Source: Nocardia kruczakiae NBRC 101016 (GTDB taxonomy: Bacteria > Actinomycetota > Actinomycetes > Mycobacteriales > Mycobacteriaceae). Taken from it: 64,000 bases of DNA. Position 1 is the first letter of the stretch, and each line of letters starts with the position of its first letter. Below, in pieces: positions 24,601 through 34,245 of this stretch. The stretch is from the NCBI RefSeq assembly GCF_001612965.1, contig NZ_BDBL01000001.1, forward strand, positions 1 to 64,000. Reading direction: 5' to 3'. A model generated the notes under the pieces. That model worked only from the letters and a program-made list of their open reading frames with translations, ran no database searches and was not told the DNA's origin. The position numbers were made by a program, and so were the translations under genes.

Positions 24601-25251
24601 ATGACGGAGGTCACTACCGGCGCGCCGACTGTCGCCGGGCGTTCGGCGGAGTTCTGGGGATATCTGATGTGGGGGCTGGCGGGCATCGTCATCGCGGTCC
24701 CGGAGTTGGCCGCGGTCTTCGATCTGGCGGACTGGCCGACGATTTCGGCGACGATCGGCCACCTCGAGGACGCGCATTCGTGGGTGCGGCTCGTGGTCGT
24801 GTTCGTGGTCGTCGTGCTCGCCTACTATTCGCTACCGCAGCTGGCGATACCGCCGCAGCGCCCGGCCGCGGTCGCGGGCCGGCAGACCACGGCCAACGGC
24901 CGGCTCACCCCCGACCCGGACGCCGTGCGCACCGAGGGGATGGGCGGCTATCTGGTGCTGGCCTGCGCGGCGCTGGCCGTGGCGGTCGCCTTCGCCGGTG
25001 GAGCGCGCGCGGTCGATCCGGGGTCCTTCGCCGGCGCCTACGTGCTGTACGGAACCATCGCGGTGATGTGGGTGATCGTGCCGAGCGTGCTGTCGATGTT
25101 CTTCGCGCGGGAAGTGCCGTTCCCCACCCTGTTCCGCACCATCGGCTATCTCGAGCATCGCGCGGGATTCGTCGCCGCGCTGCTGCTCGGACTGCTGGCG
25201 ATCCTGCTCATCCACCTCGCGTTGTACCCGTGGCCGCGGATGAACAGCTGA
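24601..25251 (+). CDS. Integral membrane protein, five predicted TM segments, 216 aa
   Basis: I do not recognise a family. Five hydrophobic segments lie at about residues 20-40, 61-80, 115-135, 145-167 and 188-210, with a hydrophilic loop of about 35 residues (80-114) between the second and third. No catalytic motif is evident. It starts 47 bp after the NrtR-like gene on the same strand and could be co-transcribed. It ends five bp before the end of the convergent tandem TetR gene. The Shine-Dalgarno is poor (GGGAG lies too close to the ATG), so the start is likely but not certain. Confidence 0.8.
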   Translation: MTEVTTGAPTVAGRSAEFWGYLMWGLAGIVIAVPELAAVFDLADWPTISATIGHLEDAHSWVRLVVVFVVVVLAYYSLPQLAIPPQRPAAVAGRQTTANGRLTPDPDAVRTEGMGGYLVLACAALAVAVAFAGGARAVDPGSFAGAYVLYGTIAVMWVIVPSVLSMFFAREVPFPTLFRTIGYLEHRAGFVAALLLGLLAILLIHLALYPWPRMNS

Positions 25252-25256
25252 GGCGA

Positions 25257-26510
25257 TCACTCGCGGCGCGGCGACCCGAACAGCACGACCTCCATCAGCG
25301 CCATGACTCGCTCCGGAGGGCAGAGGTTTTCGTCGTCGCCGAAGACCCGGCCCAGATCGACCACGAGCCCGAAGCCGGCCTGAACCAGAATGCGCGCCTG
25401 CGCCTCGGACAGCTCCGGCCGCACAGCGACCAGCAATTTCACCCATTCGGCCACGATCAGGCGCTGGATATTGCGCAGTACGGTGCGTTCCTCGGGCGGG
25501 ACGTGGCTGAACTCGGCGTAGTAGACGAAGGTCAATTCGCGTTCTTCGAACGACCCGGTGACGTACAGGCCGATCAGTTTCGACAGTGCCTCGGCCGGGG
25601 ATTTCGACGCGGCGGTGGCCGGGCCGATCGCGCCCGACACCCGATCCGCCGCCCGCCGGAACGCGGCCGCGAGCAGATCGCTCTTGCTGCGGTAATACCG
25701 GTAGACGGCCGAGGCCGCGGACAGATCCGCGGCCGTCGCGATATCCTCCACACTCACATTCGGATAGCCGCGCTGATGAAACAGCTCCACCGACTTCTTC
25801 AGCAGCAGTTCGTGTTTGAACGACTGCGGGATCTCCGCCGCCCGCGGCGTGCCGGCCGAGGGCGCGGCGTCCGGAAGTTCGGCGCCGATGATCGCCCACG
25901 CCGCCGAATTCAGCACCGCGGTCAGCGATTTCACGGGGAGGGTGGCATGGTGGTCGCCGATGCTGCTGACGATGCTGAGCAGTGCCACCGCCCGTACCAG
26001 CCGATCCCGCCGGGTCAGCTCCGGGCGCAGTTCACCGAGCAGGCCGGCGAGGGCGCGGATCGAGGTGGTGAACTGCTCGTCCAGCGTGGCGCGATCGGTG
26101 TCGTCGAGATAACGTCCCTCCCACCGGGCCAGCGTCACGGTCGGTCGATTGGCGATGGTCGCGGCGATCATGGCGTCGAGCACGCCGGCCAGCCGCTGCT
26201 GCGCCGGAAGCTCGGCGGCCTCGGGGGCCACCGTGGTCGATTCCACCGTCAGCGCGCCGAGGCGCAGCAGTTCCTCCCGGAACAGCGCGTACTTGCTCGG
26301 ATAGTGCCGGTACAGGGCCGCCGACGAAATGCCGAGACGGGAGGCGATGTCCTCCATGCTGACCCCGTGGTACCCCAGCGAGCCGAAGGCCGCCGCCGAG
26401 GTCGCGGCGATCTGGGCGCGCCGATTCTTCGGGCGTCGGCGAATCACCCGCTCCTGCGGCTTTGTTGTCGGCTGTTCTGCGGGGCTCGCGGTGCCACGCT
26501 CTACGCTCAC
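25257..26510 (-). CDS. Tandem TetR-family regulator: two complete TetR units in one chain, about 417 aa
   Basis: Two TetR DNA-binding domains occur in one reading frame. Unit 1: HTH in AFGSLGYHGVSMEDIASRLG and AALYRHYPSKYALF, followed by a helical ligand domain. Unit 2: ELFHQRGYPNVSVEDIATAA and SAVYRYYRSKSDLL, then a second ligand domain. TetR proteins are normally about 200 residues and dimerise, so the fusion would be a built-in pseudo-dimer or bind two sites. The GTG at 26508-26510 is chosen because conservation starts about 25 residues later; the frame stays open to an ATG at 26679-26681, but that segment is Pro/Arg-rich and overlaps a hairpin in the probable promoter region. No start has a strong Shine-Dalgarno. 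Confidence 0.88.
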   Translation of the reverse strand: MSVERGTASPAEQPTTKPQERVIRRRPKNRRAQIAATSAAAFGSLGYHGVSMEDIASRLGISSAALYRHYPSKYALFREELLRLGALTVESTTVAPEAAELPAQQRLAGVLDAMIAATIANRPTVTLARWEGRYLDDTDRATLDEQFTTSIRALAGLLGELRPELTRRDRLVRAVALLSIVSSIGDHHATLPVKSLTAVLNSAAWAIIGAELPDAAPSAGTPRAAEIPQSFKHELLLKKSVELFHQRGYPNVSVEDIATAADLSAASAVYRYYRSKSDLLAAAFRRAADRVSGAIGPATAASKSPAEALSKLIGLYVTGSFEERELTFVYYAEFSHVPPEERTVLRNIQRLIVAEWVKLLVAVRPELSEAQARILVQAGFGLVVDLGRVFGDDENLCPPERVMALMEVVLFGSPRRE

Positions 26511-26563
26511 GGTTCCGGCCTGTCTGTGGTGCGGCGGCACTCCTCGGCACTCATGAATGCCAT

Positions 26564-26601
26564 GGTAGTCACCGGGTGATTTCCGGCTGCCCGGTGTTAC
26601 C
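26564..26601. promoter_or_regulatory. Imperfect inverted repeat in the tandem TetR upstream region
   Basis: GGTAGTCACCGGG pairs with CCCGGTGTTACC (one-base bulge), a stem of about 11 pairs with a 13-base loop, 54 bp upstream of the proposed TetR start. It could be an autoregulatory operator or a leader hairpin. Confidence 0.45.
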
Positions 26602-26814
26602 GCCGGTTCCGGGAGGTCGACCGGGGATCGGTGCGGTGGCGAAGGCCGGTTCCGCGTCGGATCGGGACAATTGTGGACCATCGCCGCCGACGCGCGGGCG
26701 ACGGGGGTGCGCAGGGGTGAACGAAAGGCTTTCTGTCACAAGGAAATACCGACCGGATTCATCTTTTCGTGGCTCCCACCCGGCTTGGGCGGACGACCAG
26801 ATCGCTTGCTCGTA

Positions 26815-26834
26815 TCGAAATAGCATCGTTTCGA
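26815..26834. promoter_or_regulatory. Inverted repeat upstream of the SRPBCC gene
   Basis: TCGAAA and TTTCGA, six perfect bases with an eight-base spacer, about 120 bp before the ATG at 26954. The 20-bp span would fit one TetR dimer. Confidence 0.4.
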
Positions 26835-26953
26835 CTCTCGTCACTGGCAGCGGGGGCCCGCAGCGCCGTACGCTGCGCTGGCACTCGGCACCGATCCGGC
26901 ATCCCCGCCGGTCGCCGATCTCATCCGACACCGCGGTAGCGAAGGGACCCTCG

Positions 26954-27397
26954 ATGCGCACGCTGGACCTGGAACGGATCATCCGGGCACCTCGCGCCGA
27001 CGTCTTCGACTGGATCACCGACGCCACCAACTACCAGCGCGTTCCGGCGATCCGGCGGGTCACTCCGGTCCGTCCGGGCAATGTCTCCGAACATGGGGTC
27101 GGGGCGGTGCGGCTGCTGGTGACGCCGCTGCTGCGACTGACCGAGGAGGTCGTCGACTACGACCCGCCGCGGCTGTTCAGTTATCGAGTGCTGAAATCGC
27201 TTCCGCCGCTGCGCCGCCAGGACGGAACCGTGACCTTCGACGACCATCCGTCGGGTACCCGGGTGCGCTGGCATTCCCAATTCGAGGTCGCCACACCGCT
27301 TTTCGCCGCCGCGTGGACCCTGGCGCTGATCCCCGCCGTCTATCTGGGCGTGAGCGCGGTCCTGTCCACCGCCGAGGCCGAACTGCGCCGCGACTAG
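26954..27397 (+). CDS. SRPBCC-family (polyketide cyclase/dehydrase-like) protein, 147 aa
   Basis: START-like fold protein: RTLDLERIIRAPRADVFDWI at the N terminus is the usual first strand plus helix, T-N-Y-Q-R-V-P-A-I follows, and a hydrophobic C-terminal helix (about residues 115-135, AAWTLALIPAVYLGVSAVL) may associate with membrane or close the ligand cavity. ATG 26954 follows AAGGGA by seven bases; the frame stays open far upstream, but without conservation. The gene lies divergent from the tandem TetR gene. Its stop overlaps the stop of the convergent TetR gene by three bases. Ligand and function are unknown. Confidence 0.82.
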   Translation: MRTLDLERIIRAPRADVFDWITDATNYQRVPAIRRVTPVRPGNVSEHGVGAVRLLVTPLLRLTEEVVDYDPPRLFSYRVLKSLPPLRRQDGTVTFDDHPSGTRVRWHSQFEVATPLFAAAWTLALIPAVYLGVSAVLSTAEAELRRD

Positions 27398-28017
27398 GCC
27401 GGCTCGGCCCTCTGATCGGCCCCCCGGTTCAGCGCTGCCCAGGCCATCTCCCGCAGGATGGGCCGAGCGCGCCCGGCTAGGGTGGGGGAGGCACTGTGCG
27501 GCGTGGAGTTGATCAGGCCGAAGGTGGCGTGCGCCTTGACCCGCGCGGCGGTCTCGTCCAGCTCCGGATGCAGGCCGCGCAGCACCCCGACCCAGATCTC
27601 CACGTACTGCCGCTGCAGGCGGCGCACCTGCCGGCGGGCGGATTCGGGCAGGCTTTCCAGGTCCCGGTCCTGGATACGGATGAGTTCGGGCTCGCCGAGG
27701 GCGAAGTCGAGGTGGAACTCGATCAATCCGGACAGCGCCGAGCGCGGTGATTCGGCCTGTTCGGCGACCGCCTGGCCGCCCTCGAACAGCCGGGTGCTGA
27801 TCCCGACCAGCAATTCCACCAGCAGGGCTTCCTTGTTGGGGAAGTGCCGATAGACCGCCGGGCCGCTGATACCGGCCGCCGCCCCGAGGTCGTCGAGCCG
27901 TACCCCGGGGAAGCCGCGGTCGGCGATGAGTCGTGCCCCGGCCTCCAGTAATTGTTGCCGCCGCTGCGCCTTGAGCTGCTCCCGGCGTGTGGGGGCGATG
28001 GCCTCACCGCTGCTCAT
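27394..28017 (-). CDS. TetR-family transcriptional repressor, probably of the leucine-degradation operon, 207 aa
   Basis: Standard single TetR regulator: N-terminal HTH (IADRGFPGVRLDDLGAAAG, AVYRHFPNKEALL) and a C-terminal helical ligand domain of about 140 residues. The ATG at 28015-28017 is preferred over the upstream in-frame ATG because AGGAG lies five bases upstream and the length is then typical. It is transcribed divergently from the accD1-like operon, and the 126-bp gap holds two dyad elements, so it most likely represses that operon in response to an acyl-CoA or related intermediate. The effector is an inference from context only. Confidence 0.9.
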   Translation of the reverse strand: MSSGEAIAPTRREQLKAQRRQQLLEAGARLIADRGFPGVRLDDLGAAAGISGPAVYRHFPNKEALLVELLVGISTRLFEGGQAVAEQAESPRSALSGLIEFHLDFALGEPELIRIQDRDLESLPESARRQVRRLQRQYVEIWVGVLRGLHPELDETAARVKAHATFGLINSTPHSASPTLAGRARPILREMAWAALNRGADQRAEPA

Positions 28018-28084
28018 CGGGCTCCTCTCCGCAGGCCGGGGCGTTCGACGGGTCCGGTTTCCGGCACGCCTGGACATTTCAGTT

Positions 28085-28103
28085 AACGAAGATTATCTTA
28101 GTT
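28085..28103. promoter_or_regulatory. Inverted repeat operator in the TetR/accD intergenic region
   Basis: AACGAAGATTATCTTAGTT: arms AAC-AAGAT and ATCTT-GTT with one mismatched position and one central base. AT-rich against the surroundings and midway between the divergent starts at 28017 and 28144, the expected site for the TetR repressor. Confidence 0.65.
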
Positions 28104-28107
28104 TCCA

Positions 28108-28123
28108 GTTATTGGCCACTAAC
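28108..28123. promoter_or_regulatory. Second inverted repeat in the TetR/accD intergenic region
   Basis: GTTATTGGCCACTAAC: symmetric GTTA-TGGCCA-TAAC with one mismatched position in each arm, four bases after the first dyad. It may be a second operator or part of an extended one. Confidence 0.45.
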
Positions 28124-28143
28124 CGAATGGGCAGGATGGCGTG

Positions 28144-29721
<1,578 letters not shown>

Positions 29722-29726
29722 TCACC

Positions 29727-31760
29727 ATGCTGAACAAATCTCACCCGGTGCCCTTCGACACCGTGCTGGTCGCCAACCGCGGCGAGATCGCGGTGCGCGT
29801 GATCCGCACGCTGCGCGCCATGGGTATTCGCTCGGTGGCGGTCTACAGCGACGCCGATGTCGCCGCCCGGCACGTGGCCGAGGCGGACGTGGCGGTGCGG
29901 CTGGGCCCGGCGCCGGCACGGCAGAGCTACCTCGACATCGATCGGGTGGTCGATGCGGCCGTGCGGTCCGGTGCGCAGGCCGTGCATCCCGGTTACGGCT
30001 TCCTGTCGGAGAATTCGGCCTTCGCCGCGGCGCTGGAGAAGGCCGGCATCGTCTTCCTCGGCCCGCCCGTGCGGGCGATCGAGATCATGGGCGACAAGAT
30101 CGCGGCCAAGACCGCGGTCGCCGACTTCGGCGTGCCGGTCGTGCCCGGTATCGCCCGGCCCGGTCTCACCGACGACGAATTGATCACGGCCGCAACCGAA
30201 ATCGGGTATCCGGTGCTGGTCAAGCCGTCGGCGGGCGGTGGCGGCAAGGGGATGCGCCGGGTCGACGATCCCGCCGATCTTCCCGCGGCGCTGGTGAGCG
30301 CGCGCCGGGAGGCCGCCGCGGCGTTCGGCGACGACACCCTGTTCCTGGAACGCTTCGTCGCCACACCCCGGCATATCGAGGTGCAGATCCTCGCCGACCG
30401 GTTCGGCAACGTACTGCATCTGGGTGAGCGGGAATGCAGCCTGCAACGCCGTCATCAGAAGGTCATCGAGGAGGCGCCCTCGCCGCTGCTGGATCCGCAG
30501 ACGCGGGCCCGGATCGGCGCCGCCGCCTGCAATACCGCGCGCAGCGTCGACTATGTGGGCGCGGGCACGGTCGAATTCATCGTCTCCGCCGACCGGCCGG
30601 ACGAATTCTTCTTCATGGAGATGAACACCCGGCTGCAGGTCGAACATCCGGTGACCGAACTGGTGACCGGGGTGGATCTGGTGGAATGCCAGGTTCGGGT
30701 CGCGGCGGGGCAGAAGATCGTCGCCGAACAGGACGACATCCAGCTCACCGGGCACGCCGTCGAGGCCCGCGTCTACGCCGAGGATCCCGGCCGCGACTTC
30801 CTGCCCACCGGCGGCACCGTGCTGGCGCTGGCCGAACCGCAGGGACCGGGCGTGCGAGTGGATTCGGGGCTGGGCACCGGCAGTGTGATCGGCAGCGACT
30901 ACGACCCGATGCTGTCGAAGGTGATCGCGCACGGCCCCGATCGCGCCACCGCGATCGCCCGGCTGGATCAGGCGCTGGCCGGCACCCAGGTCCTCGGCGT
31001 GCGGACCAATACCGACTTCCTGCGGTTCCTGCTCGCCGATCCCGATGTGCTGCGCGGTGATCTCGACACCGGGCTGCTGGACCGGCGCGCCGGAGATTTC
31101 CGGCCCGCACCGGTCACCGACGATCAGTTCGTCGCGGCGGCGGTGGCGCGCTGGCTGCGGGCGTGGCCGCCGGCGCCTCGAGGCCCCTGGGAAATTCCGG
31201 ACGGCTGGCGCATCGGCACCGCGGCGCCCACGGTGCTACGGCTCGAAGGCGGCGATCGCGTTGTGCACGTGGCGATTACGGGCACACCCGCCGACGCGTG
31301 GGTGGCGGTGGACACCGGACTGCCGCGTTCGCTGACCGCCGTGCTGGACGACACGGTGCTGACGATCGTCCTCGACGGAATCCGGCTGCGGTACCGGGTC
31401 GCCGAACAGGCCGGCCCGATCTGGGTGGCCGGCGCCGACGGTGTCGCGGCGGTGCGCGAGGTGGCCGAACCGAGCCTGCGCGGTGGCGACGAACAGCTCA
31501 CCGACGCCGAAATCCTCAGCCCCATGCCGGGTTCGGTGATCGCGGTGCATGTGGCGCCGGGCGCGGAGGTGGCCGCCGGCACCCCGATCGTGGTGGTCGA
31601 GGCGATGAAGATGGAACACACCCTGACCGCGCCGGTCGCCGGAAAGGTGGAGTTGCTGGTCGCCGCGGGCGACCAGGTACAGGTCGAACAGGTCCTGGCG
31701 CGGATCGCCGCCGAACCCGCCGAAATATCGGACACCGAGCAGAAAGAGGCACAGGCATGA
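29727..31760 (+). CDS. accA1: Acyl-CoA carboxylase alpha subunit (biotin carboxylase + BCCP), AccA1-like
   Basis: About 677 aa. N-terminal biotin carboxylase ([16 protein letters not shown], the ATP-grasp loop [11 protein letters not shown], and [14 protein letters not shown] with the catalytic Glu/Arg region) and a C-terminal biotin carboxyl carrier domain with the biotinylation motif EAMKME. Carboxylates biotin with ATP and bicarbonate for the AccD1-like partner. The ATG at 29727 is five bases after the accD stop; a GTG at 29718 overlapping that stop (GTGA) is an equally possible coupled start. It overlaps the next gene by ATGA. Confidence 0.95.
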   Translation: MLNKSHPVPFDTVLVANRGEIAVRVIRTLRAMGIRSVAVYSDADVAARHVAEADVAVRLGPAPARQSYLDIDRVVDAAVRSGAQAVHPGYGFLSENSAFAAALEKAGIVFLGPPVRAIEIMGDKIAAKTAVADFGVPVVPGIARPGLTDDELITAATEIGYPVLVKPSAGGGGKGMRRVDDPADLPAALVSARREAAAAFGDDTLFLERFVATPRHIEVQILADRFGNVLHLGERECSLQRRHQKVIEEAPSPLLDPQTRARIGAAACNTARSVDYVGAGTVEFIVSADRPDEFFFMEMNTRLQVEHPVTELVTGVDLVECQVRVAAGQKIVAEQDDIQLTGHAVEARVYAEDPGRDFLPTGGTVLALAEPQGPGVRVDSGLGTGSVIGSDYDPMLSKVIAHGPDRATAIARLDQALAGTQVLGVRTNTDFLRFLLADPDVLRGDLDTGLLDRRAGDFRPAPVTDDQFVAAAVARWLRAWPPAPRGPWEIPDGWRIGTAAPTVLRLEGGDRVVHVAITGTPADAWVAVDTGLPRSLTAVLDDTVLTIVLDGIRLRYRVAEQAGPIWVAGADGVAAVREVAEPSLRGGDEQLTDAEILSPMPGSVIAVHVAPGAEVAAGTPIVVVEAMKMEHTLTAPVAGKVELLVAAGDQVQVEQVLARIAAEPAEISDTEQKEAQA

Positions 31761-32917
31761 GCGATTTCCTGTCCACCGGCACGCTGCCGGAGGAGTACCG
31801 GGAACTGGCGCTGACGGTCCGCGATTTCGCGAATCAGGTCGTCGCGCCGGTGGCGGCGAAACACGATGCGGCCCATACCTTCCCGTACGAGGTCGTCTCC
31901 GGCATGGCGGATATGGGCCTGTTCGGCCTGCCGTTCCCGGAGGAGTACGGCGGTATGGGCGGCGACTACTTCGCGCTGTGCCTGGCGCTCGAGGAACTCG
32001 GCAAGATCGACCAGAGCGTGGCGATCACGCTGGAGGCCGGGGTCTCGCTGGGCGCCATGCCGATCTACCGGTTCGGCAACGAAGCGCAGAAGCAGGAGTG
32101 GTTGCCGCAGTTGACCTCCGGTCGCGCGCTGGCCGGTTTCGGTCTCACCGAACCCGGTGCGGGCAGCGATGCCGGCGGCACCCGCACCACCGCCGTGCGC
32201 GACGGCGACGATTGGATCATCAACGGCAGCAAGCAGTTCATCACCAACTCGGGCACCGACATCACCCGGCTGGTGACCGTGACCGCGGTGACCGGCGAGT
32301 CGGAGGGCAAGAAGGAGATCTCCACCATCCTGGTGCCGGCCGACACCCCGGGATTCGTCGCCGAACCGGCCTACAACAAGGTCGGCTGGCACGCCTCGGA
32401 CACCCATCCGCTGAGCTTCACCGACGTGCGGGTGCCGCAGTCGAATCTGCTCGGTGAACTCGGCCGCGGTTATGCGAACTTCCTGCGGATCCTGGACGAG
32501 GGCCGGATCGCGATCGCGGCGCTGTCGGTCGGCGCGGCGCAGGGCTGTGTCGACGAGAGCGTGCGCTACGCCGGTGAGCGGGAGGCGTTCGGCCGCACCA
32601 TCGGCCGCAATCAGGCGGTGGCGTTCAAGATCGCGCGGATGGAGGCGCGCGCGCACGCCGCGCGCACCGCCTACTACGACGCGGCGGCCTTGATGCTGGC
32701 GGGCAAACCGTTCAAGAAGCAGGCCGCGATCGCGAAACTGGTCGCCAGTGAGGCCGCGATGGACAACGCTCGCGATGCGACTCAGATTTTCGGCGGCTAC
32801 GGCTTCATGAACGAATATGCTGTGGCCCGGCACTACCGCGATTCCAAGATTCTGGAAATCGGCGAGGGCACGACCGAGGTGCAGTTGATGCTGATCGGAC
32901 GGGAGCTGGGACTGTGA
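31757..32917 (+). CDS. fadE19: Acyl-CoA dehydrogenase, FadE19-like; probable isovaleryl/branched-chain acyl-CoA dehydrogenase
   Basis: FAD-dependent acyl-CoA dehydrogenase of 386 aa, the usual family length. Seen: [18 protein letters not shown] (substrate/FAD loop), [38 protein letters not shown] and the C-terminal IGEGTTEVQ. The operon context makes isovaleryl-CoA the likely substrate, giving 3-methylcrotonyl-CoA for the carboxylase. The Glu in GEGTTE is at the catalytic-base position of MCAD/SCAD-type enzymes; human isovaleryl-CoA dehydrogenase has its base elsewhere, so a broader branched-chain substrate range is possible. Start overlaps accA by ATGA. Confidence 0.92.
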   Translation: MSDFLSTGTLPEEYRELALTVRDFANQVVAPVAAKHDAAHTFPYEVVSGMADMGLFGLPFPEEYGGMGGDYFALCLALEELGKIDQSVAITLEAGVSLGAMPIYRFGNEAQKQEWLPQLTSGRALAGFGLTEPGAGSDAGGTRTTAVRDGDDWIINGSKQFITNSGTDITRLVTVTAVTGESEGKKEISTILVPADTPGFVAEPAYNKVGWHASDTHPLSFTDVRVPQSNLLGELGRGYANFLRILDEGRIAIAALSVGAAQGCVDESVRYAGEREAFGRTIGRNQAVAFKIARMEARAHAARTAYYDAAALMLAGKPFKKQAAIAKLVASEAAMDNARDATQIFGGYGFMNEYAVARHYRDSKILEIGEGTTEVQLMLIGRELGL

Positions 32918-33411
32918 GCGAGCCGATGGAGCCGGTGCGCCGGGTGGTGCAGCGCGGACTGTGGTTCGAGGAGCTGGAAGTCGGTGTGCTGTACGAACAT
33001 CGGCCCGGCCGCACCATCACCGAAGCGGACAACGTCGCGTTCACCACGCAGACGATGAATACGCAGGCGCTGCATCTGGACTCGGCCTTCGCCGACGGTC
33101 TGCCGCCGTTCAATCAGCGGCTGGTCAATTCCATGCTCACACTGTCGACGCTGGTCGGACTGTCGGTGACGCAGCTGACGCAGGGCACCATCGTGGGCAA
33201 TCTGGGTTTCTCGGAGGTCGCCTTCCCGAAGCCGATGTTCCACGGCGACACCTTGTACGCCGAAACCCTGGTGACCGCCAAGCGCGAGTCGAAAAGCCGC
33301 CCGGGCGAGGGGATCGCGACCTTCGCGCACACCGGACGCAACCAGCACGGTGACGTGGTGGCCACCGCGGTCCGTCAAACCCTGATGCGGATGCGCCCGA
33401 ACGGCGAATAG
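32914..33411 (+). CDS. MaoC-like hydratase, Rv2499c-type; probable 3-methylglutaconyl-CoA hydratase
   Basis: Hot-dog-fold protein of 165 aa resembling (R)-specific enoyl-CoA hydratases. Seen: H-R-P-G-R-T-I-T-E-A-D, N-T-Q-A-L-H-L-D (the Asp/His region of the MaoC family) and F-P-K-P-M-F-H-G-D-T-L. The M. tuberculosis homologue in the same operon position has been linked to hydration of 3-methylglutaconyl-CoA to (R)-HMG-CoA in leucine catabolism; the assignment here follows from synteny. Start is GTG 32914, overlapping the dehydrogenase stop (GTGA), so translation is coupled. Confidence 0.88.
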   Translation: MSEPMEPVRRVVQRGLWFEELEVGVLYEHRPGRTITEADNVAFTTQTMNTQALHLDSAFADGLPPFNQRLVNSMLTLSTLVGLSVTQLTQGTIVGNLGFSEVAFPKPMFHGDTLYAETLVTAKRESKSRPGEGIATFAHTGRNQHGDVVATAVRQTLMRMRPNGE

Positions 33412-33419
33412 GAGAGCGG

Positions 33420-34238
33420 ATGAACTGGGAACTCCCGGGCCCGGCCTGGCTGTTCTGCCCCGCCGACCGGGGTGAACGCTACGAGAAGGCGGCCGCCGCG
33501 GCCGATGCCGTGATCATCGATCTGGAAGACGGTGTCGCGGCCGGAGACAAGGAGGCCGCGCGCGAGGTGCTGATGGCCACGCCGCTCGATCCGGAGCGGA
33601 CGGTGGTCCGGGTCAACGCGGCCGGTACGCACGATTTCGACGCCGACCTGACCGCGCTGGCCTCGACCGCCTACCGACGCGTCATGCTGCCGAAATGTGA
33701 ATCGGCGCAGCAGGTCTCGCTGCTGTCGGACTACGAGGTGCTCGCCCTGTTCGAATCGCCGCTGGGCGCGCTGCGCACCGAAGAGGTCATGGCCGCGCCG
33801 AATGTGATCGCCTCGATGGCCGGGGCGGAGGATCTGGTCGCCGGGCTCGGTGGCAATTCCAGCCGCCGCGCCGACGGTGGCTATCGCGATGTGGCACGGC
33901 AGCTGCGCTCGACCGCCCTGCTGGCGGCGAAGGCGTACGGCAAGATCGCGCTGGACTCGGTGTATCTCGACATCGCCGACCTCGATGGACTGCGCGCGGA
34001 ATCCGACGAGGCGGTGGCGGTCGGCTACGACGTCAAGGTCGCCATCCATCCGAAGCAGCTGGCGGTGATCCGGGCCGCCTACGCCCCGGCGGACGAGGAA
34101 GTGGACTGGGCCCTCCGTGTGCTGGCGGAGGTGCCCGACAATCGCGGTGTGTTCAGTTTCGAGGGGCGCATGGTGGACGGCCCGGTGATCCGGCATGCCG
34201 AGCGCATTCTGCAGCGCGCCGGGACCGGGCAGAGCTAG
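33420..34238 (+). CDS. citE: CitE-like beta-hydroxyacyl-CoA lyase; probable (R)-HMG-CoA / (S)-citramalyl-CoA lyase
   Basis: HpcH/HpaI aldolase (CitE) family, 272 aa, TIM barrel. Seen: PAWLFCPADRGERYEKA, I-I-D-L-E-D-G-V (Mg-binding acidic pair), V-R-V-N-A-A-G-T, M-L-P-K-C-E-S-A and A-L-F-E-S-P-L-G (metal-binding Glu). No citrate-lyase alpha or gamma genes are near, so it is a stand-alone lyase. The M. tuberculosis counterpart Rv2498c splits (R)-HMG-CoA to acetyl-CoA and acetoacetate and also (S)-citramalyl-CoA from itaconate breakdown; the same dual role is likely. The ATG at 33420 follows GGAGAG. Confidence 0.92.
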   Translation: MNWELPGPAWLFCPADRGERYEKAAAAADAVIIDLEDGVAAGDKEAAREVLMATPLDPERTVVRVNAAGTHDFDADLTALASTAYRRVMLPKCESAQQVSLLSDYEVLALFESPLGALRTEEVMAAPNVIASMAGAEDLVAGLGGNSSRRADGGYRDVARQLRSTALLAAKAYGKIALDSVYLDIADLDGLRAESDEAVAVGYDVKVAIHPKQLAVIRAAYAPADEEVDWALRVLAEVPDNRGVFSFEGRMVDGPVIRHAERILQRAGTGQS

Positions 34239-34245
34239 GAGAGTC

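Larger units (their letters stand above)
26511..26953. promoter_or_regulatory. Divergent intergenic region between the tandem TetR gene and an SRPBCC gene
   Basis: About 440 bp with two dyad elements: a long stem at 26564-26601 and an inverted repeat at 26815-26834. Neither strand shows a convincing additional gene. Confidence 0.55.

Noticed and set aside
33420..34238. CitE-like protein as a citrate lyase subunit
   Set aside because: No citrate lyase alpha or gamma gene is present, and the operon order fits a stand-alone beta-hydroxyacyl-CoA lyase of leucine catabolism.
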